DNA of 27,233 nucleotides from Hyphomicrobiales bacterium (GTDB lineage: Bacteria; Pseudomonadota; Alphaproteobacteria; Rhizobiales; JALURZ01): assembly GCA_027058735.1 (NCBI GenBank), contig JALURZ010000156.1, positions 1 to 27,233 of the forward strand, in the 5' to 3' direction. Under the pieces are notes generated by a model. It searched no databases and had not been told where the DNA came from. It saw only the letters and a program-made list of their open reading frames with translations. The translations under genes were made by a program, and so were the position numbers. Below are positions 17,619 to 24,449 of the stretch, piece after piece (positions within the stretch are counted from its first letter, which is position 1; every line of letters begins with the position of its first letter).

Positions 17619-17877
17619 CGATTTGTTATCCAATATATACGAGATGTTCCGAATAACATATAAGATAAAATGATTCAATATTAATTATATCCTCTATTAA
17701 TTTTTTATTAACCATGGAAAAAATTGACTGTCTACTGATTTCCTGACCCTCTCTCTTAGTGATTATTTAGTGTTAGCCCCGTAAGCTTGCACCTTGGAAT
17801 TTGCGCGTGCGCGAAAGGCGGATTGTCTCGTCAAAGGCGAGTCGGCGCATCAAAGGGCTGGGTAACGGGGTTTTGCC
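17619..17877 (+). promoter_or_regulatory. AT-rich leader and promoter region of the motor genes
   Basis: This 259-bp gap contains a strikingly AT-rich stretch (about 17619-17730) in an otherwise GC-rich window, then a GC-rich leader up to the pomA start. It carries the CtrA-like box at 17697-17712. TGTTAT and ATAACA (about 17624-17660) are a loose inverted pair after glpD and could help end its transcript, but there is no strong GC stem with a T-run. No sure -35/-10 pair was found. Confidence 0.5.
17697..17712 (+). promoter_or_regulatory. CtrA-like binding box (TTAA-N7-TTAAC)
   Basis: The bases read TTAA (17697-17700), seven spacer bases (TTTTTTA), TTAA (17708-17711) and C (17712), an exact match to the full CtrA consensus of alphaproteobacteria. 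It lies 166 nt before the motor gene start. CtrA commonly controls motility genes in this class. The box sits in an AT-rich patch, which raises the odds of a chance match. Confidence 0.5.
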
Positions 17878-18642
17878 ATGGATTTCGCCACCATTATCGG
17901 CATCATAATGGGCTTCGCCATCATCGGGACCGCGATCCTCATGGGCGGGGACTTCATGACCTTCGTGAACGGGCCTTCCGTGATGATCGTGTTTGGCGGC
18001 ACCATCGCCGCGACGATCCTGCGCTTTCCGATTTCCGGTGTGCTTAACTCCTTTCTCATGGGTGCGGGTGTCGCCTTCACGCAGAAAAAGACCAATTCGC
18101 GCGACACGATCGATGAAGTCGCGCGCCTCGCCGAAGTGATCCGCAAGAGCGGGCCGCTGGGGCTGGAAGGCGTGGAGATCGAAGACGAGTTTCTCGCCAA
18201 GGGCGTGCAGTATATTGCCGACGGATATGAAGGCGGATTCATCTTTGAATCCCTCGAACGCGAACGCGACCTGATGCTGGAGCGGCTGGAAGAAGGCAAG
18301 CGGATTTTCAAGGCGATGGGAGACGCGGCGCCGGCCTTCGGCATGATCGGGACGCTGGTCGGGCTGGTGCAGCTCTTGAGTGCCATGGACGACCCTTCCG
18401 CAATCGGCCCGGCCATGGCGATCGCGCTGCTGACCACCCTCTATGGCGCCCTGATCGCCAATCTCCTCTGCCTGCCGATCGCCGACAAGTTGGACGCCAA
18501 GTTCAAGTTTCAAAGTGTCAATCTGACACTGGCCATCGACGGCGTCATGCAGATTCGCGAGAACAAGAGCCCCGACATCATCAAGGAAATGCTGGTCTCC
18601 TATCTCCCCGAAAAACAGCGCGCTGAACTTGAGGCCGCCTGA
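17878..18642 (+). CDS. pomA: Flagellar stator channel subunit A (PomA/MotA, PomA-like)
   Basis: The 254-residue protein has four membrane segments (about 3-22, 33-50, 152-170 and 180-201) and a large cytoplasmic loop (about 60-148) rich in charged residues (FESLERERDLMLERLEEGKR) that would contact the rotor. The segment GDAAPAFGMIGTLVGLVQLL, followed by MDDPSAIGPAMAIALLTTLYGA, is very close to Vibrio PomA as I remember it, including the conserved proline (P152) of the third membrane segment. The length fits PomA (about 253) better than the longer MotA of many alphaproteobacteria. A GGGG in the leader (about 17867-17870) is the only ribosome-site candidate. The partner pomB follows after 51 nt. 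A sodium-driven motor is suggested by family but not proven. Confidence 0.9.
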   Translation: MDFATIIGIIMGFAIIGTAILMGGDFMTFVNGPSVMIVFGGTIAATILRFPISGVLNSFLMGAGVAFTQKKTNSRDTIDEVARLAEVIRKSGPLGLEGVEIEDEFLAKGVQYIADGYEGGFIFESLERERDLMLERLEEGKRIFKAMGDAAPAFGMIGTLVGLVQLLSAMDDPSAIGPAMAIALLTTLYGALIANLLCLPIADKLDAKFKFQSVNLTLAIDGVMQIRENKSPDIIKEMLVSYLPEKQRAELEAA

Positions 18643-18693
18643 GCCCGGAGACCTGTCGTCACATCGTGAACCGGGCGATGCGCAAGAGCGATC

Positions 18694-19551
18694 ATGGCAA
18701 GAAAGTCGAGAGTAACAATCGTTGAAGGCGCGCCCGACTGGATCGTGACGTTCGCCGATCTGATGTCGCTGCTCGTCTGCTTTTTCGTTCTGATCATATC
18801 GTTTTCCATTCAGGACAAGGAAAAACTGCAGATCGTGGCGGGTTCCATGCGCGATGCCTTCGGCGTCAAGTCGGAAACCCTGAAGGCCGGCATGATCGAG
18901 ATTGAGGGCGCGCCGGTTCGCGACTACATCAAGAAGGTGGCGCCGAAGGAACGCGAGAACGATACCGACTATGCCGACGTTCGCCACGACAGGCGCACCA
19001 AGCAGGGCCCCGAAGCGCGCACCCATGACTATGAGAAGACCGATATCAAGCGTCCGCGCCAGTTCGCCCTGGCGGCGGCCTCAATCAAGCAGGCCTGGCA
19101 GGAAATGCCGGACATCGCCGAACTGTCGGACAATCTGCTGATCGAGGAAACGCCGGACGGCATCAATATCCAGTTGATGGACCAGGAGGGGCTGGCCATG
19201 TTTGAGCCGGGCTCCGCGGTCCCCTATGAGCGCGTCAGGCGCCTGCTGAAAAAGCTGGCGGAAGTCATTGTCAAGCTGCCCAACCGGATCAAGATCACGG
19301 GCCATTCCGATGCCACCAAGATTTTCGGGCGCAACGGCTATTCGCTCTGGGACCTGACCGCCGAGCGCGCCAATTCCGCGCGCCGCATCCTTTCGGAGGC
19401 CGGCGTGCCCCAGGACCGGTTCTTCGCGGTGGTGGGCAAGGCCGATACGGCGCCGTTGTTTCCCGAAGACGTTTTTCTTGCCGCCAACCGGCGCGTCAGC
19501 ATTTTGATCATGGATGAAGCGCCGCCCCTGCCGCCCGATCACAAGCCCTGA
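18694..19551 (+). CDS. pomB: Flagellar stator subunit B (PomB/MotB, OmpA-like peptidoglycan-binding)
   Basis: The 285-residue protein has a short cytoplasmic tail, one membrane segment (about 17-38) with the essential ion-carrying Asp22 in TFADLMSLLVCFF, a linker/plug region, and a C-terminal OmpA-like domain (about 175-280). The latter contains ITGHSDATKIFG and NGYSLWDLTAERANSARRIL, which bind peptidoglycan and anchor the stator. NRRVSILIMDE closes the domain, as in PomB/MotB. With the upstream subunit it forms an A5B2-type stator. The linker carries a charged, low-complexity stretch (DVRHDRRTKQGPEARTHDYE). The gene converges on nfeD with only 20 bp between stop codons. No other flagellar genes are in the window. 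Confidence 0.92.
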   Translation: MARKSRVTIVEGAPDWIVTFADLMSLLVCFFVLIISFSIQDKEKLQIVAGSMRDAFGVKSETLKAGMIEIEGAPVRDYIKKVAPKERENDTDYADVRHDRRTKQGPEARTHDYEKTDIKRPRQFALAAASIKQAWQEMPDIAELSDNLLIEETPDGINIQLMDQEGLAMFEPGSAVPYERVRRLLKKLAEVIVKLPNRIKITGHSDATKIFGRNGYSLWDLTAERANSARRILSEAGVPQDRFFAVVGKADTAPLFPEDVFLAANRRVSILIMDEAPPLPPDHKP

Positions 19552-19571
19552 GCATCACCGGCGGGGACGGT

Positions 19572-20033
19572 TCACCCGGGCGGGCGGTCGGGCTCGACAA
19601 TCAGCGACATGCCGTCCACCCCTGTCACCTTGACCCAGGTGCCCGCGGCACTGTCGGGGCCGCGAACGTCCCACATGGCGTCATCGATTTTCAGCTTTCC
19701 GCGGCGGTTCCTGATCGGCTGCTCCAGCACATAGCTGCGCCCGACAAAGCCCGCCATGCGCCTGTTGAGATGAGGCTGGTCGCCGGTCTGGGCGCTATTG
19801 GCGAAATACCGCCGGCCGGCGAAAAGGCTGAAGCCCGACACGACCGCGAATACCGCGACCTGAATCTGCCAGGAAACATCAATCACCAGCACCAGCACCC
19901 CGGTGACGATGGCGGCAAACCCGAACCACAGAAAAAACACGCCCGGCGCGACCAGTTCCAGGGCAAACAGGATCACGGCGATGATCCACCAGACCCAGTC
20001 TTCAAAAGAGGTAATCAAGCCCGGCAGATCCAT
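19572..20033 (-). CDS. NfeD-family membrane protein
   Basis: The 153-residue protein has three or four hydrophobic segments in residues 10-70 (WVWWIIAVILFALELVAPGV, FFLWFGFAAIVTGVLVLVI, VAVFAVVSGFSLFAG) and a C-terminal OB-fold-like domain (about 95-150; GFVGRSYVLEQPI, then GTWVKVTGVDGMSLIVEP). This is the short NfeD type that lacks the serine-protease domain. Genes of this kind almost always sit next to a stomatin/band-7 gene, as here, where the SPFH gene ends 58 nt upstream. The pair is thought to shape membrane microdomains or protein quality control; the molecular role is not settled. Confidence 0.9.
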   Translation of the reverse strand: MDLPGLITSFEDWVWWIIAVILFALELVAPGVFFLWFGFAAIVTGVLVLVIDVSWQIQVAVFAVVSGFSLFAGRRYFANSAQTGDQPHLNRRMAGFVGRSYVLEQPIRNRRGKLKIDDAMWDVRGPDSAAGTWVKVTGVDGMSLIVEPDRPPG

Positions 20034-20091
20034 CGCGTTGTTTCTCTCCCCGCGCCGGTGTCACATCGCCGCCCCGGCGGCCCTTTCTCCA

Positions 20092-21060
20092 CTATGGCCG
20101 TTTGACCGGCGGAACGGAACTGCCCGCACTGCCGCGCGCGCCGTTTTCGCCGAAAGCCTCGCGGGCGATCTCGGCGATGCCGCCGACGGCGCCGATCACC
20201 GAGGCCGCCTCCACCGGCAGCATCAGCACTTTCTGGTTGTTGGAACCGGCAAGTCCCTCCAGGGCCTTGATATAGTTGTTGGCGACAAAATAATTGATGG
20301 CCTGCACATTGCCTTCCGCAATGGCCTTGCTCACAACCCGGGTGGCCTTGGCTTCGGCATCCGCCTGGCGTTCGCGTGCCTCGGCCTCGCGGAAGGCCGC
20401 CTCCTTGGCGCCCTCGGCTTCCAGAACCAGGGATTGCTTCTCGCCTTCCGCCTTGAGGATCTGCGCCTGGCGCTGGCCTTCCGCCTCAAGAATGGCGGCG
20501 CGCTTGTCGCGCTCCGCCTTCATCTGGCGCGCCATGGAATCCACCAGATCGCGCGGCGGGTTGATATCCTTGATCTCGATCCTGGTAACCTTGACCCCCC
20601 ACGGCGTGGTCGCATGGTCAACGACATCGAGCAGGCTGTGATTGATATCGTCGCGCCTCGACAGCAGGTGATCGAGATCCATGGATCCCATGACGGTACG
20701 AATATTGGTCATGGTCAGATTCAGGATCGCGTGTTCGAGATCGTTCACCTCATAGGTGGATTTCGCCGCATCCATGACCTGGAAAAACGCGACACCGTCC
20801 ACATGCACCATGGCATTGTCGCGGGTGATGATCTCCTGGCCCGGCACCTCCATGACCCGCTCCATCATGTTCATCTTGGACCCGACGCGATCGATGAACG
20901 GCACGATGATGCCCAGGCCTGGTTGCAAGGTGCGCGTAAAACGGCCAAATCTTTCGATCGTGTAGTTGTAACCCTGAGGCACGATCTTGACCGACTGGAC
21001 CACCAGGATCACAAACAAGACAAGCAGGACCAGAACGAACAGGGCTGCGCCTTCCAGCAT
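20092..21060 (-). CDS. SPFH/band-7 (stomatin-like, QmcA-type) membrane protein
   Basis: The 322-residue protein starts with a single membrane anchor (about 5-25) and then the SPFH domain (about 25-180; IVPQGYNYTIERFGRFTRTL, PGLGIIVPFIDRV, PRDLVDSMARQMKAERDKRA). A coiled-coil region follows (about 180-245) with a clear 10/11-residue repeat of the AEGE/RQ type (ILEAEGQRQAQILKAEGEKQ), then a conserved NNYIKALEGLAGSNNQKVLMLP segment. It should oligomerise at the inner membrane. The ATG at 21060 is fixed by AAGGAG at 21067-21072 with 6-nt spacing; the frame is open to 21108 but that extension is not needed. It sits between hemH (84 nt) and nfeD (58 nt), same strand. Confidence 0.94.
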   Translation of the reverse strand: MLEGAALFVLVLLVLFVILVVQSVKIVPQGYNYTIERFGRFTRTLQPGLGIIVPFIDRVGSKMNMMERVMEVPGQEIITRDNAMVHVDGVAFFQVMDAAKSTYEVNDLEHAILNLTMTNIRTVMGSMDLDHLLSRRDDINHSLLDVVDHATTPWGVKVTRIEIKDINPPRDLVDSMARQMKAERDKRAAILEAEGQRQAQILKAEGEKQSLVLEAEGAKEAAFREAEARERQADAEAKATRVVSKAIAEGNVQAINYFVANNYIKALEGLAGSNNQKVLMLPVEAASVIGAVGGIAEIAREAFGENGARGSAGSSVPPVKRP

Positions 21061-21066
21061 TAGGGG

Positions 21067-21072
21067 CTCCTT
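21067..21072 (-). promoter_or_regulatory. Ribosome binding site deciding the SPFH start
   Basis: AAGGAG on the minus strand is 6 nt before the ATG at 21060. It excludes the longer frame start at 21108. Confidence 0.7.
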
Positions 21073-21144
21073 TGCGGGTTTTGCGTGCGCCGACACAGCC
21101 GGCGCCATTGACGGTATCTGATTCGCCCCCGTTCTGGCGACGGA

Positions 21145-22155
21145 TTACAGCCAGCCTCGCAGTTCGCGGGTGGCCAGCGCGGCCAGCATCGCCATGCCCG
21201 GCTCGCCGTCATTGAGGCAGGCAACCGCGGAGAAGCGCTCGCCGCCTTCGCCCAGAAATACGTCACGCAGGCCGATCGCCACCTCTTCGAGGGTCTCAAG
21301 GCAGTCGGCGGCAAATCCCGGCGTGATCATGCACAGGGATTTGCCGCCCGATCGCGCCAGATCGCGCACGGTCTCATCGGCATAGGGTCTGATCCATTCC
21401 GCGCGACCGAAGCGGGACTGATAGGCGATCCGCAGTTGCCTGTCGTCCCAGCCAAGGCGCGCACGCAGCGCGGCCAGGCTCGCCTCGCACTGGGCCTGAT
21501 AGGGATCACCCCGCGCAATATAGGATTGCGGCACCCCATGGAAAGACGCCAGCACGCAATCGGGTGTCCAGGACAAGGTCGCGAGATGGCGTTTCAGCGA
21601 CTGCGCCAGCGCCCCCACATAAAGCGGATCGCCATAATAGGGCGGCACCCAGCGCAGGGCCGGCTGATGACGCAGTGCCGCCATGGCCTGCGCCGTCTTG
21701 TCATGCACCGATGCCGTGGTGCTGGCGGAATATTGCGGATAGAGCGGAAACATCAAAATGCGCCCGCACGCTTCCGCCTGCAGCCGCTCCAGCCGGCTGG
21801 CGATGGAGGGCTTGCCGTAGCGCATGGCCCAGTCCACAACCACGTCTGCGTCCTGCCCGTCGAAATGCTTTTGCAGCATGTCGGCCTGAGAACGGGTGAT
21901 TGTCTTCAGCGGCGATTCGTCGCGCGCCGTGTTCCAGATCTTGTCGTAGTTGCGCCCGCTCGCCCGTGGCCGCCGGTTCAAGATGATCGCGTGCAGGATC
22001 GGTTTCCAGATCCAGGGTGATAGTTCGATCACGCGCGGGTCTGACAGAAATTCGGCCAGATAGCGGCGCATGGACCAGAAGTCGGTTGCTTCGGGCGTCC
22101 CCAGGTTGATGAGCAGGATACCGATCCTGCCGTGATCGTTCTTGAGGTCCTGCAC
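21145..22155 (-). CDS. hemH: Ferrochelatase
   Basis: The 336-residue enzyme inserts Fe2+ into protoporphyrin IX, the last step of protoheme synthesis, at the inner membrane face. Signatures are LLINLGTPEATDFWSMRRYL, FPLYPQYSASTT (134-147), VLASFHGVPQSY with catalytic His206, and MITPGFAADCLETLEE with Glu287. The start is GTG at 22155 (GTG CAG GAC); no in-frame ATG precedes the conserved LLINLGTP and the ribosome site is poor (AGGA about 11 nt upstream). The GTG lies inside one arm of a 12-bp inverted repeat, which may matter for translation control. The gene follows the PaaK-like ligase gene by 155 nt and precedes the SPFH gene. Cys and His content gives no clear sign of a [2Fe-2S] cluster. 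Confidence 0.95.
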   Translation of the reverse strand: MQDLKNDHGRIGILLINLGTPEATDFWSMRRYLAEFLSDPRVIELSPWIWKPILHAIILNRRPRASGRNYDKIWNTARDESPLKTITRSQADMLQKHFDGQDADVVVDWAMRYGKPSIASRLERLQAEACGRILMFPLYPQYSASTTASVHDKTAQAMAALRHQPALRWVPPYYGDPLYVGALAQSLKRHLATLSWTPDCVLASFHGVPQSYIARGDPYQAQCEASLAALRARLGWDDRQLRIAYQSRFGRAEWIRPYADETVRDLARSGGKSLCMITPGFAADCLETLEEVAIGLRDVFLGEGGERFSAVACLNDGEPGMAMLAALATRELRGWL

Positions 22156-22260
22156 GATGCGCGCCGTCCTGGTCTGAATCCCTTACCCTGCATTCCTGCC
22201 CGGCAGATCAGGAACCCCCGTGCGCGACAAGTGCTTGTGTCAGGTCTGTCGTGCAGGACC
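22146..22260 (-). repeat. 12-bp inverted repeat enclosing the hemH leader and start codon
   Basis: GGTCCTGCACGA at 22146-22157 and TCGTGCAGGACC at 22249-22260 are exact reverse complements, separated by 91 nt. The downstream arm in the hemH message contains the GTG start and the first codons, so a hairpin between the arms would hide the start. Whether the message includes both arms depends on the promoter, which is not identified. Confidence 0.55.
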
Positions 22261-22290
22261 GAAGCCGGTCAGCCGGGGCAAAGCCGCGCT

Positions 22291-22309
22291 CGGCCCGGCA
22301 TTCGGGCCG
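22291..22309 (-). terminator. GC-rich hairpin just after the PaaK-like gene
   Basis: CGGCCCG (22291-22297) and CGGGCCG (22303-22309) form a 7-bp stem with a 5-nt loop, starting 1 nt past the stop of the PaaK-like gene on the minus strand. No T-run follows, so it is a poor intrinsic terminator and may only protect or slow the transcript. Confidence 0.3.
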
Positions 22310-22310
22310 G

Positions 22311-23552
22311 TCAGGAATAGTCGCGCTCATCCGCAATCACCTTGCCATCGTTGGGCAGGGAGGCCGGCGCCGCCAATTGGACACGGCCCTTGAGCTTGGT
22401 CGCCGCCTGCAGGGTTTCGGCGATCTTCGCCGCCAGCGCATCGTCGGGCGCGGCGCATTCGGCATGAAGCGTCATGACATCCTGCTCATTCTCGCGTGTC
22501 ACCACCAGCCGCAGCCGGCCGAGCTCGCCATGGCGGCCAGCCACCTCCGCGATCTGTTCGGGACGAACGAACATACCCTTGATCTTGACCGCCTGATCGG
22601 CGCGGCCCATCCAGCCCCTGATGCGCATATTGGTGCGCCCGCAGGGCGACGCGCCCGCCAGCACGGCGGACAAATCCCCGGTGGCGAACCGGATCATCGG
22701 ATAGGCCTGATTGAACGTCGTGACGACGACTTCGCCCACCTCACCCTCCGCGACCGGCTCGCCGGTGCCGGGACGCACGATTTCAAGGACCACCTCCTCG
22801 TCAACGACCATGCCTTCAAGGGCGGGGGTTTCATACGAAATGGAGCCGGCTTCCGCGGTGGCGTAGCACTGCAGGACATCGAGGCCGCGCGCGGTTAGTT
22901 CCTGGCGCAGGGAGGGCGGCAGCGCGGAGCCTGAGACAAGTGCGCGACTGAGGCAGGAGACATCCTTGCCGGTCTGTTCCGCCTTGTCGAGCAGCACCTT
23001 GAGAAAATCCGACGTGCCGGTGAATCCGACCGGGCGCAGCCGCGCGATCGCTTCGAGTTGCATTTCGGTATTGCCGACACCGGCGGGCACCACCGAACAG
23101 CCCAGGGTCTGCGCGCCCTTGTCGAGAATGAACCCGCCCGGCGTCAGGTGATAGGCAAACGCATTGTGGACGACATCGCCGGGGCGAAAGCCTGCCGCAT
23201 ACAGGGCGCGCGCACCGCGCCACGGGTCATCGACCCGGCCCTGGGGTTCGAAAATCGGACCCGGCGACATGAATATGCGCCCCATCTGCCCAGGCCCGAC
23301 CGCCGCAAATCCGCCAAAGGGCGGGTCCTTTCGCTGCAGCTCCAGCAGGTCGCCCTTGCGCAGCACGGGCAGGGCGGCAAGGGCACCGCGGTCGGTGATG
23401 GTGGCCGGGTCGGTTTCACCCAGATGCCGGCGCCACCCCGGCGCATTGTCGAGCGCATGCCTGATGATCGCGCGAACGGACCCAAACAGCGCTTCCTCGC
23501 GCTGTTCGGGCGTACGTGTCTCAAGATCGTCGAAATAATCCGATCCCGCCAT
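22311..23552 (-). CDS. PaaK-like adenylate-forming ligase (phenylacetate-CoA ligase family), liv-linked
   Basis: The 413-residue protein aligns with the PaaK / coenzyme F390 synthetase branch of adenylate-forming enzymes. Visible motifs are the AMP-binding core VGFTGTSDFLKVLL, CYATAEAGSI (229-238, replacing the usual YGxTE), RFATGDLSAVL (289-299) and the C-terminal GRADQAVKIKGMFVRPEQI (316-334). The N-terminal nucleotide loop, normally SSGTTGKP-like, reads IFMSPGPIFEPQG (93-105) instead. A family of such proteins occurs next to branched-chain amino-acid ABC transporter genes, as here, where livF ends 39 nt upstream. It likely activates a carboxylic acid carried by the transporter to an acyl-CoA, but the acid is unknown and true ligase activity is uncertain. 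The ATG at 23552 fits the family start. Confidence 0.83.
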   Translation of the reverse strand: MAGSDYFDDLETRTPEQREEALFGSVRAIIRHALDNAPGWRRHLGETDPATITDRGALAALPVLRKGDLLELQRKDPPFGGFAAVGPGQMGRIFMSPGPIFEPQGRVDDPWRGARALYAAGFRPGDVVHNAFAYHLTPGGFILDKGAQTLGCSVVPAGVGNTEMQLEAIARLRPVGFTGTSDFLKVLLDKAEQTGKDVSCLSRALVSGSALPPSLRQELTARGLDVLQCYATAEAGSISYETPALEGMVVDEEVVLEIVRPGTGEPVAEGEVGEVVVTTFNQAYPMIRFATGDLSAVLAGASPCGRTNMRIRGWMGRADQAVKIKGMFVRPEQIAEVAGRHGELGRLRLVVTRENEQDVMTLHAECAAPDDALAAKIAETLQAATKLKGRVQLAAPASLPNDGKVIADERDYS

Positions 23553-23591
23553 GGCCCCGATACGCCCCCTATTTCCTGCTGGTGTGACGGA

Positions 23592-24407
23592 TCAGGAAAG
23601 CCACCGCTTGCGCCGTTTGTAGTGCTTCATGTCGCGGAACGACTTGCGGTCGCCGCCGGCAAGCCCGAGATAGAATTCCTTGACATCCTCGTTGTCGCGC
23701 AGGCTTGCCGCTTCGCCATCCAGCACGATCCGTCCGTTTTCGAGAATGTAGCCGTAATCGGCATATTTGAGCGCGACATTGGTGTTCTGTTCGGCGAGCA
23801 GAATACTGACGCCTTCATTCCGGTTGAGCTGCCGCACGATTTCAAAAATTTCCTCAACCAGTTGCGGCGCGAGGCCCATGGAGGGCTCGTCCAGCAGCAT
23901 CATGGTGGGGCGCGACATCAAGGCGCGGCCGATGGCCGTCATCTGCTGTTCGCCGCCCGAGGTATAGCCGGCCTGGGCGCTGCGGCGCTCTTTGAGCCGG
24001 GGGAAATAAGTGTAAACCAGTTCCAGATCGGTAGCCACCTTGGCGCGGCCGTCGCGGCGGGTATACGCCCCGGTCATCAGGTTTTCCTCGACGCTCAGAT
24101 GTTCAAAAACATGGCGCCCTTCCATCACCTGGATGCAGCCGCGCTTGACCAGTTCGTTCGGGTTCAGATTATCGACCCGGTCGCCCTTGAATTCGATACT
24201 GCCCTTGGTGACTTCGCCACGCTCGGCGCGCAGCAGATTCGAAATTGCTTTCAGCGTGGTCGACTTGCCGGCGCCGTTGGCCCCGAGGAGGGCAACAATA
24301 CCCCCCTCGGGAACATTGAATGACACACCTTTCAACACGAGGATCACATGATCGTAGATCACCTCGATATTGTTGACGTCAAGAACGCTGCCGTTTGTGC
24401 CACTCAT
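23592..24407 (-). CDS. livF: Branched-chain amino-acid-type ABC transporter ATPase (LivF-like)
   Basis: The 271-residue ATPase has Walker A GANGAGKST (42-50), signature TSGGEQQ (149-155) and Walker B MMLLDEP (169-175), and the switch region reads LLAEQN rather than having a histidine, as is usual in LivF. It would energise the LivHM permease. The protein is longer than typical LivF (about 235) by a C-terminal basic tail GDRKSFRDMKHYKRRKRWLS, which seems to be a feature of this ligase-linked subgroup. It lies 42 nt after the binding-protein gene and 39 nt before the ligase gene. A separate LivG is not in the window and probably lies past the right edge or elsewhere. Confidence 0.93.
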   Translation of the reverse strand: MSGTNGSVLDVNNIEVIYDHVILVLKGVSFNVPEGGIVALLGANGAGKSTTLKAISNLLRAERGEVTKGSIEFKGDRVDNLNPNELVKRGCIQVMEGRHVFEHLSVEENLMTGAYTRRDGRAKVATDLELVYTYFPRLKERRSAQAGYTSGGEQQMTAIGRALMSRPTMMLLDEPSMGLAPQLVEEIFEIVRQLNRNEGVSILLAEQNTNVALKYADYGYILENGRIVLDGEAASLRDNEDVKEFYLGLAGGDRKSFRDMKHYKRRKRWLS

Positions 24408-24449
24408 TTGCGTCTTTCCCCGTTTGCCGGGTTGTTGGTTGGCGTTCGA

